A stretch of DNA of 64,000 nucleotides, from positions 186,001 to 250,000 of the forward strand of contig JAOAIJ010000021.1 in the NCBI GenBank assembly GCA_026414765.1, given 5' to 3'. Position 1 is the first letter of the stretch; every line of letters begins with the position of its first letter. The translations under genes and the position numbers were made by a program. Shown in pieces: positions 52,769-61,427 of this stretch. Below the pieces are notes generated by a model, which saw only the letters and a program-made list of their open reading frames with translations, had not been told where the DNA came from and made no database searches. Source of the DNA: Clostridia bacterium (GTDB lineage Bacteria > Bacillota > Clostridia > Acetivibrionales > DSM-27016).

Positions 52769-54282
52769 GGTTGCAAACCATGTTTAAAACCATATTCAGC
52801 AAGCTTATTGCCATATTTGTTGCAATACTGCTTGTGAGTTTTTCTGTTGCAGGGGTAATGCTTTACTATTTTCTTAGTGATTTTGTACTGAAGGAAAAGG
52901 TAAGTGTACTGGACAAAAGCGCTGAGAAATTAAATTCATTCCTGAAAATATATGTCGAAAATCAGAATAATCAGCTTACGGCCGTTATTTTCAATGAAAT
53001 TCTGGAATCATACAGTTCAAGTACCTTATCACTGATTTGGGTAGTAAATGCTGAAGGAAAATTGATTTTTAATGTTTCAGGCGTATTTGGACAGACTATC
53101 GAAAATCATGTAAAAAAGCAGATTACTGACCAGTCCGGGATACTGAGGCTTCCGGATGAAAGGCAGTATAAGGAAGTAATGGCGGGTAAGAAGGAATATA
53201 TTCAGGAAAACGGTGATTTTTACGGGCTCTTCAAGGATACTCAAGTACCGTGGCTGACTATAGAAAAACCATTTAAGTATATTGACAATAACGGTAAGGA
53301 AAAAGTACTGGGTGCCGTATACTTAAGCACCCCGATACCGGAAGTTCTCGGTGTGAGGACTTCAGTGATAAAGCTGTTCCTCATTTCCGTATCTATTGCC
53401 ATATTGGTTTCTATAATATTGGTTTATATTTTTTCAAGAAGAATTTCCAAACCTCTTAAACAAATAAGAAATGCAGCCAAAATAATTGCGGGCGGTGAAT
53501 TTCACGAAAGACTGGATATCAAATCGCAGGATGAAGTCGGAGAACTTGCCAGGAGCTTTAATCAGATGGCGGTTGCATTGCAGAATCTTGAGGAGATGCG
53601 TAGAGGCTTTATTGCAAATGTTTCGCATGAATTAAGAACACCAATGACCTCTATAAGAGGCTTTATTGACGGTATACTTGATGGAGTAATACCACCGGAA
53701 AAACATGCTGATTATCTGAAAATTGTAAGAGATGAAACAAGCAGGTTGAACAGGCTGGTAAATGACTTGCTTGATCTTGCAAGAATGGAGGCAGGAGAAA
53801 CAAAGCTGACACTTAAAAACTTTGATATAAATGAACTCATAAGAAGATGCATTATTAAGCTTGAAGCCATAATTGAACGAAAAGGCATACTGGTTGAAGC
53901 CAGCTTTGAGGAAGAAGACATGTTGGTAAACGCTGATGCTGATGCTATCGAAAGAGTGATAATAAATCTTGTGCATAATGCAATCAAGTTTACTGATGAA
54001 AAAGGAAAGATATCTCTTAGCACTTATTCGCAGAAAGGTAAAATATATGTATCTGTTCAAGATACGGGAATCGGCATTGAAAAAGATGAGCTGAACCTGA
54101 TATGGGACAGATTCTACAAATCCGATAAGTCTAGAGGAAAGGATAAGACCGGCACCGGATTGGGACTTGCTATTATTAAAAACATAGTAAATGAGCATAA
54201 ACAGGAAATATGGGTTGAAAGTGAAGTAGGTGAAGGGACCAGGTTTACGTTTACACTGGATAAACGTGTGGATTCGGAATAA
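52765..54282 (+). CDS. Membrane sensor histidine kinase
   Basis: 505 aa. Two membrane segments (about 12-34 and 195-217) flank an extracellular sensor of about 160 residues, then HAMP (about 218-270), HisKA with the phosphorylated His in NVSHELRTPM, and HATPase with NLVHNAIKFT, DTGIGI and GTGLGLAI. It phosphorylates the regulator encoded just upstream. The extracellular domain is not recognised, so the signal is unknown. Confidence 0.93.
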   Translation: MRLQTMFKTIFSKLIAIFVAILLVSFSVAGVMLYYFLSDFVLKEKVSVLDKSAEKLNSFLKIYVENQNNQLTAVIFNEILESYSSSTLSLIWVVNAEGKLIFNVSGVFGQTIENHVKKQITDQSGILRLPDERQYKEVMAGKKEYIQENGDFYGLFKDTQVPWLTIEKPFKYIDNNGKEKVLGAVYLSTPIPEVLGVRTSVIKLFLISVSIAILVSIILVYIFSRRISKPLKQIRNAAKIIAGGEFHERLDIKSQDEVGELARSFNQMAVALQNLEEMRRGFIANVSHELRTPMTSIRGFIDGILDGVIPPEKHADYLKIVRDETSRLNRLVNDLLDLARMEAGETKLTLKNFDINELIRRCIIKLEAIIERKGILVEASFEEEDMLVNADADAIERVIINLVHNAIKFTDEKGKISLSTYSQKGKIYVSVQDTGIGIEKDELNLIWDRFYKSDKSRGKDKTGTGLGLAIIKNIVNEHKQEIWVESEVGEGTRFTFTLDKRVDSE

Positions 54283-54437
54283 TTTATTTTAGTATATTAT
54301 TGTTAACAATTTAGTCATAGTTTTTTCAAAATAGTTTTTTAGAATGAAACATAGCATAGATTTGCATTTGAATTGACAGAGGAACGTCAGCTATATAAAG
54401 TAATTAAAGTCAGTATGTATAAAGGAGATGACCTGGT

Positions 54438-55871
54438 ATGGAAAATTTTGAAAAGAATGAAAACGTAATTAGTGATGCAAATATTGACAGCGATACCATC
54501 AGTTATAACTCAAAGGGTGAGAATCTAGGCACAGAAAACACAGCTGCTGGCACAAATCAGGGCAGTTATTTCCAGCAGAATGCTGCTTTTGCAAATAATT
54601 CATATTCTAGTGGCAGCAATGACAGGAATGATAGTTACAAAACTCCATCTTTCTATACGGAGAGGTATAAAAAAACAAATGGGAAGAAAGGAATCAGCCT
54701 GCTTCAGTTAATACTGGCATCCTTGATGAGTGCAATTTTGGGAGGGGCACTAGTGGGGGTAGTTCTGGTGTTTGTACCTTCAGCTGTACAGCCTACAGTA
54801 AAAAGCTATTTTGGAAATTTCATCCCTGGTAAGCAAACTGCTGCACAGAATAATTCCAGTGTACTGAAAAAAGTTGAAATTGAAAAAACCGATTCACCTG
54901 TTTCTGCTATAGCAGAAAAAGTAAGCCCTTCAATAGTAGGTATCAGGGTAGAATCAGGCAGAGTTCAGGATTTCTTTGGATTTGGTGCGCAACAGCCTGC
55001 TTCCGAGGGGTCAGGAATAATTATAAAAAGTGACGGATATATAATGACAAATAACCATGTTGTTGCAGGAGCTATAGATTCTTCTACGGGTACACTTAAT
55101 AAAGGAGCTAAAATCGAGGTAATTCTTCCAAATCAGATAAACAAACCGTACATTGCACAGGTTGTAGGGCGTGATGCAAAAACCGACCTCGCTGTTCTAA
55201 AAATAAATGCTACAGGTTTGCCTGCGGCAGAGTTGGGCAACTCGGATGAGTTGAAAGTCGGGGAGCTTGCTGTTGCTATCGGTAATCCCGGTGGTTTGGA
55301 GTTTATGGGTTCTGTAACGGTAGGAGTTATCAGTGGAGTGAATAGAACAATTTCTGCTGAGGATAACAGTGAGCTAAAACTAATTCAGACTGATGCATCC
55401 ATTAATCCCGGAAACAGCGGCGGAGCACTTGTAAACTCAAAGGGACAGATTGTAGGTGTGAATAGCTCAAAGATCGTCGCACAGGGCTTTGAGGGGTTAG
55501 GATTTGCAATTCCCATCAACAAGGCAAAGGAAATTACAGACAGCCTGATTGAGTTTAAATATGTAAAAGGAAGACCATTACTTGGAGTGACTATAGACCA
55601 GGAATTCACTGAAGAAATGGCAAAGCAGTATAATGTTCCTTTTGGTCTGCTGGTTAGCGGCGTAACGCCTTTTAGTGGTGCAAACAAGGCTGGGGTGCAA
55701 AAAAATGATATTATAGTAAAATTTGACGGGAAAAAGATTACTACTTTCAATGAACTTGAAAACCTGAAGAATAAACACAAACCAGGGGAAGAAGTAGAAA
55801 TGGAAGTATACAGGTATTCCGACGAAAAATATCATAAGCTGAAGATAGTGCTTGGTGAGAACAAGAATTAA
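54438..55871 (+). CDS. htrA: HtrA/DegP-type serine protease with PDZ domain
   Basis: 477 aa. A long Asn/Ser-rich cytoplasmic tail (about 85 residues), one membrane segment, a trypsin-like domain with His (TNNHVV), Asp (TDLAVLKI) and Ser (NPGNSGGAL), and a C-terminal PDZ domain (about 385-475). It degrades or refolds misfolded exported proteins at the outer membrane face. ATG 54438 has AAGGAGAT. Its position after the two-component genes parallels envelope-stress systems of other Firmicutes. Confidence 0.93.
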   Translation: MENFEKNENVISDANIDSDTISYNSKGENLGTENTAAGTNQGSYFQQNAAFANNSYSSGSNDRNDSYKTPSFYTERYKKTNGKKGISLLQLILASLMSAILGGALVGVVLVFVPSAVQPTVKSYFGNFIPGKQTAAQNNSSVLKKVEIEKTDSPVSAIAEKVSPSIVGIRVESGRVQDFFGFGAQQPASEGSGIIIKSDGYIMTNNHVVAGAIDSSTGTLNKGAKIEVILPNQINKPYIAQVVGRDAKTDLAVLKINATGLPAAELGNSDELKVGELAVAIGNPGGLEFMGSVTVGVISGVNRTISAEDNSELKLIQTDASINPGNSGGALVNSKGQIVGVNSSKIVAQGFEGLGFAIPINKAKEITDSLIEFKYVKGRPLLGVTIDQEFTEEMAKQYNVPFGLLVSGVTPFSGANKAGVQKNDIIVKFDGKKITTFNELENLKNKHKPGEEVEMEVYRYSDEKYHKLKIVLGENKN

Positions 55872-55972
55872 CGTAATATAATTGAAACATAGTTGTAAGT
55901 GCCATGTAATGGAAATCTTACCATCCAACATTTATAATATTTATTGTAGTAGAAGAATAGCGGGTGGTTTTA

Positions 55973-56131
55973 ATGATGGCAGTGTTAAGGATTATTCCGG
56001 TTGTTTTAAGATTATTGATTTTAAGTGTATTATGGGTTGTCTATCTTCCCATTAACATAATGGATTATTTATGGGTACGTTTTGTTGACCCGGGCGAAGT
56101 AAATAGTAGTCAAGAAGTAATTATTAGCTGA
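55973..56131 (+). CDS. Small membrane protein
   Basis: 52 aa, ATG 55973 (or 55976) after GGGTGG. Residues about 3-30 form one hydrophobic helix, followed by a short polar tail (VDPGEVNSSQEV). A terminator lies 14 nt after the stop, supporting a real gene. Function unknown. Confidence 0.55.
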   Translation: MMAVLRIIPVVLRLLILSVLWVVYLPINIMDYLWVRFVDPGEVNSSQEVIIS

Positions 56132-56144
56132 TTATTTTTAGTTT

Positions 56145-56172
56145 AGAGAGTCTGAGCAAGACTCTCTTTTTA
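56145..56172 (+). terminator. Intrinsic terminator
   Basis: AGAGAGTCT (56145-56153) pairs perfectly with AGACTCTCT (56159-56167), followed by T-rich sequence. Confidence 0.85.
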
Positions 56173-56361
56173 TATGAATATATATTTGTTTATACAATCG
56201 ATTAGCTCGTTGCACTAATTCCTTGAAACGCTTATGTACCGGCTTAGAGCATATTGACGGAACTTGCAATAGGATTCATTCAGCACAACAGATTGATTTA
56301 AGTATAAAGTATGTATATAATAATCTGGTAACAAATAATACTAAAAAATGCGGGGTAATTT

Positions 56362-56475
56362 ATGTCTACCAGTAATGAAGAGATACTTGAGAGGATAAAT
56401 GAATTGGAAAACATGTTTGGCAAAAAGCTGGACGAGATTATAGAGCTGCTTAAAGAGCTTAAGAATGACAAGTAA
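56362..56475 (+). CDS. 37-aa coiled-coil peptide
   Basis: ATG 56362 with a GGGG site upstream. The peptide has Leu/Ile heptads (ILERINELENMFGKKL). No known family; probably a small structural or regulatory protein if expressed. Confidence 0.45.
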   Translation: MSTSNEEILERINELENMFGKKLDEIIELLKELKNDK

Positions 56476-56551
56476 AAGACTGGATAATATAAATCCGTTA
56501 TAATTATTGTACTTGGAGCTTTAGCTGATAACTGCTGAAGGAGGGGGAAGG

Positions 56552-56692
56552 ATGTATACCTGCTGTAGCCTTTGCCATAAGCAAACTGAGGAAATTGACC
56601 CTATAACAGGTGTTTGCCTTGAATGCATGGACGCGACGGATGAGATAACGCCTGAATATGATGATGAGCTGGATGATGAAGCTATGGTATAA
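56552..56692 (+). CDS. 46-aa zinc-ribbon-like protein
   Basis: ATG 56552 after a strong AAGGAGGGGG site. Cysteines at residues 4, 5, 8, 22 and 25 (CCSLC and CLEC) form a likely treble-clef or zinc ribbon, followed by an acidic tail (YDDELDDE). Very short and acidic; may bind a protein partner. No family recognised. Confidence 0.5.
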   Translation: MYTCCSLCHKQTEEIDPITGVCLECMDATDEITPEYDDELDDEAMV

Positions 56693-56767
56693 CCTTTAGT
56701 TTTGATTAACTGATTTTGATTTACATAAAAATAGAGGATTTCAAATTTGAAATCCTCTATTTTGCTT

Positions 56768-56845
56768 TGGTCGGAATGACGTGACTTGAACACGCGACCC
56801 CTTGCACCCCAAGCAAGTACTCTAGCCAAACTGAGCTACATCCCG
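56768..56845 (-). tRNA. tRNA-Pro (anticodon GGG)
   Basis: Minus strand folds as a tRNA: acceptor CGGGATG pairs with CATTCCG, D-arm GTAGCTCAGTTTGGCTAGAGTAC, anticodon stem CTTGC/GCAAG with loop TTGGGGT (GGG at 34-36), T-arm with GTTCAAGTC, discriminator A and encoded CCA. G34 reads CCC and CCU proline codons. Confidence 0.93.
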
Positions 56846-56989
56846 ATAACGCTTAATAATTATAGCATATAAGTTTTTAAAAGGCAATATTTAAATAAAC
56901 TTTTTCAATATGAATAAATGTTTAAATATGTGGAAAATAATAAAAAACAGGCTTAATAAAGCAAAAAATAAACCAAGGAGTTGAAATAT

Positions 56990-57826
56990 ATGAGTGACGA
57001 TGAGGCCTCAGAAACATGCAAGCCTCAAGGAAGTAAAGGAAAGTATAAACGAAAGTCGTTAAGAAGAATCATAAACGCATATTTTTTTGTAGTATGTGTT
57101 CTTTTTATGCTATTGGCGGCCATGTGCTACAACAACCTCTCATTGTACAACAAATATGCAAGCATGGAATTGCAGTATACAGGGGTATTCAATAATGTGA
57201 AGGCGATAAAGGATGACAGGCATGCTCTTGATATGAAAAGAAAGGAACTTGTAGAAGAGAATGAACACTTGGAAGAAAAGTATGAAAGAATAAGCAGAGA
57301 AAACCAGGAAATTTTAAAATCGATAGAAGAAATAAAACGTAAAAATGCAGAGCTTATGAAGAAAAATAAAGAGCTTATGGATGATAATATCGCTCTGCAA
57401 AACACTCTAAAAATGGCTGCTTCAGTAGGAATAAAGCCTCAAAGCTTTACCAAATTTACCGGATTTTCATCCAGGGGTGAAGTCGAAAGGGGAACTTATG
57501 TAGGTAAATTTACCGGTACTGCGTATACACCAAGCAGGAAAGAATGTGGAAATAATAATGGTATTACCAATTCAGGAAAGCCGATTATACCGGGAATATC
57601 TCTTGCTATCGACGGAAAACACTGGCCTTTTGGAACGATATTTTATATCAAGGGACTGGGTTATGCGGTTGCCATGGATTCAGGAAGTGCTATAAAAGGG
57701 AAGCACAGGTTTGACTTTGCGGTATTTGATAAAAAGTTTGCAAAAATGCTTGGTGTAAGAAAATGGGATGTATATCTTGTAAAGCTGGGAAATGGAAAAG
57801 TAGATAAAATAGATTTCTTAACCTGA
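56990..57826 (+). CDS. Membrane-anchored 3D-domain protein with coiled coil
   Basis: 278 aa from ATG 56990 (AAGGAG upstream). A basic N-terminal tail and one membrane helix (about 27-50) are followed by a long Lys/Glu coiled coil (about 60-145) and a C-terminal 3D domain (FTGTAYTPSRKECG, then MDSGSAIKG and RFDFAVFD with the three Asp). 3D domains occur in MltA and in YabE/YocH-type cell wall hydrolases. It likely acts on peptidoglycan outside the membrane, perhaps in spores given the gerK neighbours. Confidence 0.82.
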   Translation: MSDDEASETCKPQGSKGKYKRKSLRRIINAYFFVVCVLFMLLAAMCYNNLSLYNKYASMELQYTGVFNNVKAIKDDRHALDMKRKELVEENEHLEEKYERISRENQEILKSIEEIKRKNAELMKKNKELMDDNIALQNTLKMAASVGIKPQSFTKFTGFSSRGEVERGTYVGKFTGTAYTPSRKECGNNNGITNSGKPIIPGISLAIDGKHWPFGTIFYIKGLGYAVAMDSGSAIKGKHRFDFAVFDKKFAKMLGVRKWDVYLVKLGNGKVDKIDFLT

Positions 57827-57855
57827 CATAAATTGGCTTGATAAAAGAAAAACAA

Positions 57856-57880
57856 AGTATGGTATCATATAGACCATACT
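57856..57880. repeat. Perfect 8-bp inverted repeat
   Basis: AGTATGGT (57856-57863) and ACCATACT (57873-57880) are separated by 9 bases in the gap before the small secreted gene. There is no T-run, so it may be an operator rather than a terminator. Confidence 0.4.
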
Positions 57881-57927
57881 CAGCTTTCGGTACTTACATG
57901 ATGAAAATAAAAGTTTTGGGGGTACAG

Positions 57928-58389
57928 ATGAAAAAGTTGAAAAAGTCTTATGCTGCTATTATGGCGGCAATAGTATTAAGTTTTTTTCTGGGCCAAATCG
58001 TACAGGCTGTCACTGAAACACCTGCTGCAGAACCCGGATCTGACGGTGATCCTTTAGTAACTCAGGGCTACGTGGATAAAAAAGATAACGGACTCAAAAG
58101 CAGTATAGATAAACTAAACAAACAATCCAAATTTATAGTACTTGAAGTAGGTGCAGGAAAGCAGCTGATTACAGGTGCAGGCACAGAAATAGTCTTAAGA
58201 GCCGGAAAAGCTGCAGCAATCAGGGGAAGCTATGGAGGACTTTCTGACGTAACTGCAGGCAAGGATATATCATCGGGTGTGGCTATACCTTACAACCACC
58301 TGTTAATATCTTCAAGGGACGATGGCAGAGGAATAAAGATTACGGCAAAGGTATGGGTACTTGTAAGGGGTTCTTATAAAATCAAATAA
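57928..58389 (+). CDS. Small secreted protein of unknown function
   Basis: 153 aa from ATG 57928 with GGGGG upstream. Signal peptide at residues 1-27 (basic start, hydrophobic core, VQA). The mature part has VTQGYVDKK, a VLEVGAGKQLITGAGTEIVL stretch and Gly-rich beta segments. I do not recognise the family, though VGAGK/AGT repeats suggest a beta-rich fold. A terminator follows. It lies between the 3D-domain gene and the gerK operon, suggesting a spore-related role; inference. Confidence 0.6.
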   Translation: MKKLKKSYAAIMAAIVLSFFLGQIVQAVTETPAAEPGSDGDPLVTQGYVDKKDNGLKSSIDKLNKQSKFIVLEVGAGKQLITGAGTEIVLRAGKAAAIRGSYGGLSDVTAGKDISSGVAIPYNHLLISSRDDGRGIKITAKVWVLVRGSYKIK

Positions 58390-58408
58390 TGGAAACAATT
58401 TTTTAAAA

Positions 58409-58441
58409 GGGCAGTCCGTATGTAATACGGTTGCCTTTTTT
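58409..58441 (+). terminator. Intrinsic terminator
   Basis: GGCA-GT-CCGTAT pairs with ATACGG-T-TGCC and is followed by six T. Confidence 0.75.
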
Positions 58442-58519
58442 GTATATTTGTGCCTAAATACACTAATACTAAACTCGAATGTTTTGGCATGGATATTTCC
58501 TTTAAAAGGAGTGAATTTA

Positions 58520-60328
58520 GTGCAGAATTTTAAAAAGATTTTGGCCAGCATGCTTTTATTTGAAGAACCTAAAAAAGTTGAGAAATTCATACTAAAAGAG
58601 AATGAGCTCATACAGGAAGAAGATGAAAAAACTGAGGTGAAAGCAAAAAATGACAAGGAAAGCAAAAAGAAGGAGCCGGCAAAAATAAAAAAACTCATTG
58701 ACGACGATGAAAACTCATCGGATATGCAGGATAAAAAAGGTATCAAAGTGAGGGGTGAAGATAATATAGAGAAGGAAGAGACAGAGGAAAAAGCTTCAGA
58801 AATAAGCAAGAAGCTTTCTGAAAACCTGACCTATATGAAGAGGGTATATAATGTTCCTACGAATGGGGATATCATCATAAGAGAATTTGACATTACTGTA
58901 AAGGATAGGTCTATAAGCGCATTTATGATATTCATCGATGGGATGACCGACAGGAAAGTCATAAACGATAATATCCTTCAGCCTTTAATGCTGCTTTCGA
59001 ATTTAGAAACCAAAGGAGATCTGAAAAGTATTTCTGAATACATAAGAAAGAACATAATGCCTTTTAATCAGGTAAAGGAAGTAAAGCAATACCAAAAAAT
59101 TGTTGATGATGTAAATTTCGGTGGATGCGGTATCTTTGTCGATGGTATGGACAGTGCATTAACTGCTGATGTCAAGGGGTGGGGAGCCAGAGGCATAGAA
59201 AGGCCTAACACCGAGTTAGTGATAAGGGGGCCTCAGGAAGGCTTTAACGAAACTTTAAGGACAAGTACTGCACTTGTGAGAAAGCGCTTGAAGGATGAAG
59301 ACCTGATAGTAGAAAACATGGAAATAGGAAAGAGAAGCAAAACTCCTATTTCCATGATGTATATAAAGGATATTGCAAACAAATCTCTTGTCGATGAGGT
59401 ACGGCGGAGACTAAAAAGTATAAAAGTAGACTATATTAACGAATCCGGTGAGCTTGAACAGTTCATTGAAGATAATACCCTTCTTCCATCTCCACAGATT
59501 ATTTCTACCGAGAGACCGGACAGGGTAGCTACAATGCTTATAGACGGCAAAGTGGCTGTAGCTGTTCATGGCAGCCCGTTTGTACTGGTAATGCCTACTA
59601 CAGTGCACACACTTATACAGTCTCCAGAAGATGCATATCTGAGATTTCCATATGGAACAATGCTAAGATTTATCAGGTTGCTTGGCATATTGCTCTCTCT
59701 TCTGCTTCCTGGAATATATGTAGCTATTACAAATTATCATCACGAGATGATACCTACGGATTTGCTGTTTGCTATAGAAGCTGCAAGGGAAAAGGTGCCT
59801 TTCCCTTCTGTAGTAGAGATACTTATAATGGAAATTGCCTTTGAGCTTATTCGTGAAGCAGGTATTAGGATTCCGGGTCCCATAGGCCCTACACTGGGCA
59901 TAATCGGTGCTCTGATATTGGGACAGGCGGCTGTTGAGGCAAACATTGTAAGTCCGATTCTCATAATTGTGGTTGCTGTTACAGGAATAGGTTCCTTTGC
60001 TATACCAAATTTTTCGCTGGCCTTCGGCTTCAGGATAGTAAGGTTTGCTTATATATTCCTTGGAGCATTAGCAGGTTTTCTTGGAATTACTACGGGATTA
60101 TTTCTCCAGGGAATGTGGTTTGTAAGCGCAAAATCCTTTGGTATCCCGTTTCTGGCACCTTTTGGCCCGAGGACAAACGGTACTGTTTTTGATACACTTC
60201 TCAGACTGCCGATCTGGAAGCAGGAATACAGGCCTGACTATATAAGTCCTAAAGCTAAAAGAAAGCAGCCACATATTAGCAGAGAGTGGAAAGATGACGG
60301 CAACAGGGAGGGTAAAGAGAATGAGTAA
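58520..60328 (+). CDS. gerKA: Spore germination receptor subunit GerA/GerKA
   Basis: 602 aa. N-terminal hydrophilic region with a very charged Lys/Glu insert (about 20-100), a globular GerA domain (NGDIIIREF onward), and five or so membrane segments in the C-terminal 250 residues including the family segment FPYGTMLRFIRLLGI. With B and C subunits it forms a nutrient germinant receptor in the spore inner membrane. GTG 58520 follows AAGGAG by 8 nt; the frame continues upstream but lacks a site. Confidence 0.92.
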   Translation: MQNFKKILASMLLFEEPKKVEKFILKENELIQEEDEKTEVKAKNDKESKKKEPAKIKKLIDDDENSSDMQDKKGIKVRGEDNIEKEETEEKASEISKKLSENLTYMKRVYNVPTNGDIIIREFDITVKDRSISAFMIFIDGMTDRKVINDNILQPLMLLSNLETKGDLKSISEYIRKNIMPFNQVKEVKQYQKIVDDVNFGGCGIFVDGMDSALTADVKGWGARGIERPNTELVIRGPQEGFNETLRTSTALVRKRLKDEDLIVENMEIGKRSKTPISMMYIKDIANKSLVDEVRRRLKSIKVDYINESGELEQFIEDNTLLPSPQIISTERPDRVATMLIDGKVAVAVHGSPFVLVMPTTVHTLIQSPEDAYLRFPYGTMLRFIRLLGILLSLLLPGIYVAITNYHHEMIPTDLLFAIEAAREKVPFPSVVEILIMEIAFELIREAGIRIPGPIGPTLGIIGALILGQAAVEANIVSPILIIVVAVTGIGSFAIPNFSLAFGFRIVRFAYIFLGALAGFLGITTGLFLQGMWFVSAKSFGIPFLAPFGPRTNGTVFDTLLRLPIWKQEYRPDYISPKAKRKQPHISREWKDDGNREGKENE

Positions 60329-61427
60329 TAATATTACATTTGGGAGATGGGAGGCTGTAGCCATCCTTGTAAATCTTATAATAACACAGATAGTACTGGG
60401 TTTTCCAAGGTCAATGGTTGAGACGGCAGGAACAGCGGGGTGGATGGTGCCTGTATACGTGACTGCCATTGCTTTGATATCTTTTGCAATAATTTCGAAG
60501 CTTTATTCCCGGTTTGAAGGCAAGGATTTAATAGATATTGCCGAGGAGACAGGCGGAAATATTTTAAGAATTATTATAGGATTAATATTTGCCTCATACA
60601 TAGCCTTTGCTATTACGGTTGTACTCAGAGAGTTTTGTGAGGATATGAAGATAGTGGCCCTTCCTGTTTCACCTATAAGCTTTGTCACACTTTTTTTTGT
60701 AACAGGGATGATAGCAGCGGCTTACCTGGGTATCGAGCCTATAGTCAGATTCAGTTCGATTATTATCCCGGTAATAATAGGAGGTTTGCTTATTATTCTG
60801 ATAGGTGTTGCGCCTGCATTTGATATACTAAATCTCACACCGGTATTAGGTACTGGACCTGTTGACATATTTGGCAAGGGTTTTCTTAAACTTTCGATAT
60901 TTTCTGCTGTATCCCTGATATTTTTTATTGCACCCTTTATAAAAACCAAAAAGAATTTTAGATCAGTAGGATATATAACTATTATAATTTCCGGTATCCT
61001 GTTTCTCATAACAACAGTTGTCTACATACTCGTATATCCCTTTCCAATAGGTGTCGAAAGGTTTTTACCCATATACCAGCTGGCAAGACTGATAAATTAC
61101 GGCAGATTTTTTCAAAGGATTGAGTCGGTATTTGTACTGATATGGGCAACCTCTGCATTTATTTATTTGGGCATGGGCTTCTTCCTGATACTTCATATAT
61201 TGAGAAAAACCTTTAAACTGGAGTATTACAAGCCATTAATCATTCCTATGGCTATACTTGTATTTACATGCAGTCTCCTTCCCCCAAACCTCATGACAGC
61301 ATTGGAACTTGAGCATGCCTATTTCAGAAACTATATCTGGATTGTTACATTTGCTATTCCTATTTTACTGCTTTATTCAGCCGGTTTGGTGAAGAAATCC
61401 AGGAAGAGGAAGGAGGCAGGAAAATGA
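60321..61427 (+). CDS. gerKB: Spore germination receptor subunit GerKB (APC-type permease fold)
   Basis: 368 aa with ten hydrophobic segments of the amino acid permease-like fold found in GerB-type subunits, which bind the germinant. The ATG at 60321 overlaps the gerKA end by 8 nt; ATG 60294 is an alternative. The 3' end overlaps gerKC by 4 nt, so the three subunits are translationally coupled. Confidence 0.9.
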   Translation: MSNNITFGRWEAVAILVNLIITQIVLGFPRSMVETAGTAGWMVPVYVTAIALISFAIISKLYSRFEGKDLIDIAEETGGNILRIIIGLIFASYIAFAITVVLREFCEDMKIVALPVSPISFVTLFFVTGMIAAAYLGIEPIVRFSSIIIPVIIGGLLIILIGVAPAFDILNLTPVLGTGPVDIFGKGFLKLSIFSAVSLIFFIAPFIKTKKNFRSVGYITIIISGILFLITTVVYILVYPFPIGVERFLPIYQLARLINYGRFFQRIESVFVLIWATSAFIYLGMGFFLILHILRKTFKLEYYKPLIIPMAILVFTCSLLPPNLMTALELEHAYFRNYIWIVTFAIPILLLYSAGLVKKSRKRKEAGK

